From assembly GCA_030840415.1 (NCBI GenBank), contig JAVEEO010000263.1, positions 1 through 17,432 on the forward strand: DNA of 17,432 nucleotides. The letters run 5' to 3'. Of the stretch, positions 15,286 to 17,432 are shown piece by piece. The number at the start of each line of letters is the position of its first letter. The first letter of the stretch is position 1. This DNA is from Pseudonocardiales bacterium. GTDB taxonomy: Bacteria > Actinomycetota > Actinomycetes > Mycobacteriales > Jatrophihabitantaceae. The notes below the pieces were generated by a model. It was not told the DNA's origin. It was given only the letters and a program-made list of their open reading frames with translations, and ran no database searches. The position numbers and the translations under genes are program-made.

Positions 15286-15309
15286 CCGTGGGTCCTCCTC
15301 GGCTTTACT

Positions 15310-15336
15310 TATCGGCATCTGGGCCGTTTTTCTGAG
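15310..15336 (-). promoter_or_regulatory. Sigma-28 (FliA-type) promoter for flbD-motA-motB-fliL
   Basis: On the minus strand CTCA (15336-15333), a 16-base spacer and GCCGATA (15316-15310) match the flagellar sigma-28 pattern with the same spacing as ahead of flhA and fliM. Transcription would start near 15303, just before the GAGGAGGA ribosome binding site at 15300-15293. It lies between the flgE terminator hairpin and flbD, which is the expected layout for a new transcription unit. Confidence 0.8.
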
Positions 15337-15386
15337 CCGCCGCGCGAGGTCGTGAGGTGCTTGCGGCGGCGGTTTCCCGCACATGG

Positions 15387-15417
15387 CTCGGGCCCGCGGC
15401 ACCGCAGCGGGCCCGAG
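15387..15417 (-). terminator. Perfect hairpin after flgE, likely terminator
   Basis: CTCGGGCCCGC (15387-15397) and GCGGGCCCGAG (15407-15417) are perfect inverted repeats of 11 bp around a nine-base loop. The hairpin starts 23 bases past the flgE stop and lies upstream of the flbD promoter. No U-tract follows. It probably ends the fliK-flgD-flgE transcript. Confidence 0.75.
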
Positions 15418-15439
15418 GACTCAGGTGATCAGCGGGTGG

Positions 15440-16243
15440 TTAGTTCTTCAGGCTGATCAGGCTCTGCAACACCTCGTCGGAGGTGGTGATCACCCGTGAG
15501 TTGGCCTGGAAACCCCGCTCGGAGATGATCAGGTTGGTCAGCTCGGCGGCCAGGTCGACGTTGGACATCTCCAGGTAGCCCGGCGTCAGGCTGCCCCGGC
15601 CGCCGGTGTTGGCGCCGCCGATCTGGGCGGCGCCGGAGTTGGCGCTGGCCTGGTACTGCGAGTCCCCCACCTTCATCAGGCCGCCCGGGTTGGCGAAGGT
15701 GGCCATCGCGATGGTGCCCAGCGCGGTGGTGGCTCCGGTGGCGTCCACGCCGTTGACCACACCGGAGGTGGTGACGCTCCAGGACTTGTAGGTGCCGCTG
15801 CTGAGCGCGGACAGGTCGAGGTCGCCGCCGGCCGCGCTCTGCAGGATGGCGCCGTCCGGGGCGACCAGGTGACCGGCCGAGTCCAGGCTGAAGGAGCCGG
15901 CCCGGCTGAAGGTCTGCTGGCCGCCGTTGTTCAGCACGAAGAAGCCGTCACCGTTGATGAGCAGGTCGCTGGTGCGGCCGGTGTACTGGTTGGAGCCCTG
16001 CGAGAAGTTGATCTCGGTGCCGGCCAACTGCACGCCCAGGCCCACCTGGACCGGGTTGGTTCCGCCGTTGGTGCCGGTCGGGGCGCCGGCACCGGAGATG
16101 GTCTGGCTGAGGGTGTCCTCGAACACCGTCGAGGAGCTCTTGTAGCCGGCCGTGTTGACGTTGGCGATGTTGTTGGAGGTGACGTCGAGCATCTGCTGGT
16201 GGGCCCGCAGGCCCGAGATGCCGGTGAACAGTGAGCGGAGCAT
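15440..16243 (-). CDS. flgE: Flagellar hook protein FlgE (short form)
   Basis: This protein belongs to the FlgE/FlgF/FlgG hook and rod family and, following flgD, is most likely the hook subunit. The N-terminus has the family signature (LRSLFTGISGLRAHQQMLDV, then SNNIANVNTAGYKSS). The C-terminus has the matching helix YLEMSNVDLAAELTNLIISE ending in GFQANSRVITTSDEVLQSLI. At 267 residues it is close to the short Bacillus-type FlgE and also to FlgG, so a distal-rod role cannot be excluded on length alone. The start ATG 16243 has a strong AAAAGGAG ribosome binding site. The gene ends ahead of a perfect hairpin. Confidence 0.9.
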   Translation of the reverse strand: MLRSLFTGISGLRAHQQMLDVTSNNIANVNTAGYKSSSTVFEDTLSQTISGAGAPTGTNGGTNPVQVGLGVQLAGTEINFSQGSNQYTGRTSDLLINGDGFFVLNNGGQQTFSRAGSFSLDSAGHLVAPDGAILQSAAGGDLDLSALSSGTYKSWSVTTSGVVNGVDATGATTALGTIAMATFANPGGLMKVGDSQYQASANSGAAQIGGANTGGRGSLTPGYLEMSNVDLAAELTNLIISERGFQANSRVITTSDEVLQSLISLKN

Positions 16244-16310
16244 GGGATTTTCTCCTTTTGACAGGGATGTTCGCGGGTTCGAGTAGGGGTTGGTGCGGTT
16301 ACCGGTTCTG

Positions 16311-16370
16311 GTTCGGATGCTTCGGGTTTCGAATGCTTGGGGTTCCGGCTGCTTCGGGTTTCGAGTGCTT
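16311..16370. repeat. Imperfect 28-bp direct repeat between flgD and flgE
   Basis: Bases 16311-16338 and 16342-16370 are near-identical copies sharing GCTTCGGGTTTCGA followed by (A/G)TGCTT. Less regular GGTTCG-type motifs continue left to about 16275. The repeats occupy the 132-base flgD-flgE gap, where tight spacing would be expected. No sigma-28 motif was found there. Confidence 0.75.
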
Positions 16371-16375
16371 CAGGA

Positions 16376-16804
16376 TCAGGTTGTGCCGGGTGCGAGCACC
16401 TGCTGGATCTGGCTCAGGTCGACGTCGGCCGTCCCGATCCGCAGCGTGGGCTTGGCCGTGGAGATGGTCGCCGAGGACACGTAGCCGGTGACCTGGCTGC
16501 CGTCGGCACCGGTGTAGCTGACCGTGTGCCCGACCAGGCTGCTCGCGGTCTGGGCCCGCTGGGCGGCCAGCATGTCGAGGCTGACCTGCGCGGTCTGCTC
16601 CGAGGACTGCACCTGGGTCAGGGTGGCCGTCTCGTTCATGAACGAGGAGGTGTCGACCGGCTTGCTCGGATCCTGGTACTGCAACTGCGCGACGAGCAGC
16701 TGCAGGAAGGCCTTCGAGCTCAGCTTGGCATTGTCGGTGGTCTGGATGGCCGGGTTCTGTGCGACCGGCACGCCGGTGGCGACCGAGGACACGGGCTGGG
16801 TCAT
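16376..16804 (-). CDS. flgD: Flagellar hook scaffolding protein FlgD
   Basis: FlgD caps the growing hook and lets FlgE subunits assemble. The conserved N-terminal part is clear: KAFLQLLVAQLQYQDPSKPV, then TSSFMNETATLTQVQSSEQ. After a helical stretch (LDMLAAQRAQTASSLVG) a short beta-rich part (YTGADGSQVTGYVSSATIST) ends the protein. I chose ATG 16804, giving 142 residues, because an AGGAG ribosome binding site lies five bases before it. The GTG at 16810 overlaps that site. The protein lacks the large C-terminal Ig/tudor-like portion of enterobacterial FlgD, as many short Gram-positive versions do. Confidence 0.93.
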   Translation of the reverse strand: MTQPVSSVATGVPVAQNPAIQTTDNAKLSSKAFLQLLVAQLQYQDPSKPVDTSSFMNETATLTQVQSSEQTAQVSLDMLAAQRAQTASSLVGHTVSYTGADGSQVTGYVSSATISTAKPTLRIGTADVDLSQIQQVLAPGTT

Positions 16805-16826
16805 CTGCACTCCTGTTCTGAGGTGT

Positions 16827-17432
16827 TCACAGCCACCGGTCCAGACCGGAGCTCGACGGGGCGCCGACCCGGACGCCGCTGCCGCGGGGCCGGACCGGGA
16901 AGAGGGATTGGTAAGCGGCCGGGCCGGCGTTGGCCGTCCGGCCCTGATCGCCGGACTGGCGCGGGTCGGACTGGCGCGGGTCGGACTGGCGCGGGTCGGC
17001 GAACGCGCCGGCGCCGCCCGAGGTCAGATCCAGCGACAGCGACGCCGAGTTCAAGCCGGCCGACTGCAGCTCCGCACGCAGTTGCGGCAGCGCGTCCCGC
17101 AGCGTCTCGTGCGCCGTTTCGCTCGTACTGGCAAGGGAGATCGTCATCGCATCGCCGGAGATCCGGACGTGCACGTTGACCGGGCCGAGCTCGGCCGGAT
17201 GCAGCGCGACGATCAGCTGGTGGCTGCCGTCGCCGCGGGCCCGCAGCGCCAGCACCGGACCGGCCACCTGGCTGGCGACCGGCTGGTCGGCGGCCGGGTG
17301 CTGGTGCACCGGTTGCCAGTCACGGCCGGCCGAGACCGGTTGGCCGGCCGTCACCCCGACCGGGGCCGGCTGCACCGCGGAGCTGCCGGCCGGTGCGATG
17401 GTGGCCGCGGGGTCGAGGCCGGCGGCGGGGAT
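16827..17432 (-). CDS. fliK: Flagellar hook-length control protein FliK, C-terminal part
   Basis: The frame stays open to the right edge, so the start lies outside the window. FliK measures hook length and triggers the FlhB specificity switch. The typical FliK C-terminal domain is seen: LIVALHPAELGPVNVHVRIS, then an ETAHETLRDALPQLRAELQS helix and the strand SASLSLDLTSG. The preceding region is Pro/Ala-rich, as expected for the ruler part. The tail after the domain contains a perfect three-fold DPRQS repeat, followed by an Arg/Gly-rich end. It lies 22 bases before the flgD start and is probably in one operon with flgD and flgE. Confidence 0.9.
   Translation of the reverse strand: MPAAGLDPAATIAPAGSSAVQPAPVGVTAGQPVSAGRDWQPVHQHPAADQPVASQVAGPVLALRARGDGSHQLIVALHPAELGPVNVHVRISGDAMTISLASTSETAHETLRDALPQLRAELQSAGLNSASLSLDLTSGGAGAFADPRQSDPRQSDPRQSGDQGRTANAGPAAYQSLFPVRPRGSGVRVGAPSSSGLDRWL
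16952..16996. repeat. Three perfect tandem 15-bp repeats in fliK
   Basis: CGGACTGGCGCGGGT is present three times without mismatch at 16952-16966, 16967-16981 and 16982-16996. On the coding strand it keeps frame and encodes DPRQS three times in the C-terminal tail of FliK. Perfect identity suggests recent expansion. Confidence 0.95.

Noticed and set aside
15286..15402. Longer flbD start at 15402
   Set aside because: It would place the start upstream of the sigma-28 promoter and inside the flgE terminator hairpin. The ribosome binding site supports 15285.
16952..16996. Possible CRISPR-like array
   Set aside because: The 15-bp units are directly adjacent with no spacers and encode an in-frame DPRQS repeat in fliK.

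Overview
The window is very GC-rich DNA with GTG starts, ATGA/TGATG gene overlaps and a flagellar gene order typical of motile Actinobacteria. The genus cannot be fixed from the sequence alone. Nearly everything lies on the minus strand, so transcription runs from the right edge to the left. In that direction the order is fliK (cut by the window edge), flgD, flgE, hairpin, flbD, motA, motB, fliL, fliM, fliN, fliO, fliP, fliQ, fliR, flhB, an opposite-strand insert, flhA, an flhF-like gene, a small membrane protein and a short MscS-type channel.

Right part (12.6-17.4 kb): hook-length control and hook assembly (FliK, FlgD, FlgE) end at a perfect 11-bp hairpin. A flagellar sigma-28-type promoter (CTCA-N16-GCCGATA) then starts flbD-motA-motB-fliL, which encode the stator and its partner. 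Middle part (7.2-12.5 kb): a second sigma-28-type promoter (CTCA-N16-GCCGAA) sits directly on the GTG of fliM, suggesting a leaderless message. It drives the tightly overlapping switch and export-gate genes fliM-fliN-fliO-fliP-fliQ-fliR-flhB.

Insert (4.8-7.2 kb): between flhB and flhA, which are normally neighbours, lies a plus-strand module. It holds a 63-residue Cys-rich protein and a broken DUF4157 gene whose C-terminal part carries an RGH motif resembling DNA/RNA non-specific endonucleases. The reading frame steps by -1 at a run of seven G, and probably also upstream, so the locus is decayed, frameshift-controlled or mis-sequenced. The gap on its flhA side carries two back-to-back sigma-28-like promoters, one for flhA and a weaker candidate for the insert. 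The insert may therefore be wired into the flagellar regulon.

Left part (0-4.8 kb): flhA overlaps an FlhF-like protein that keeps the family layout but has lost its P-loop and other GTPase motifs. A small membrane protein and a truncated MscS-like channel follow, and the operon ends in a strong hairpin. A second long hairpin at 59-94 probably terminates a plus-strand gene lying left of the window.
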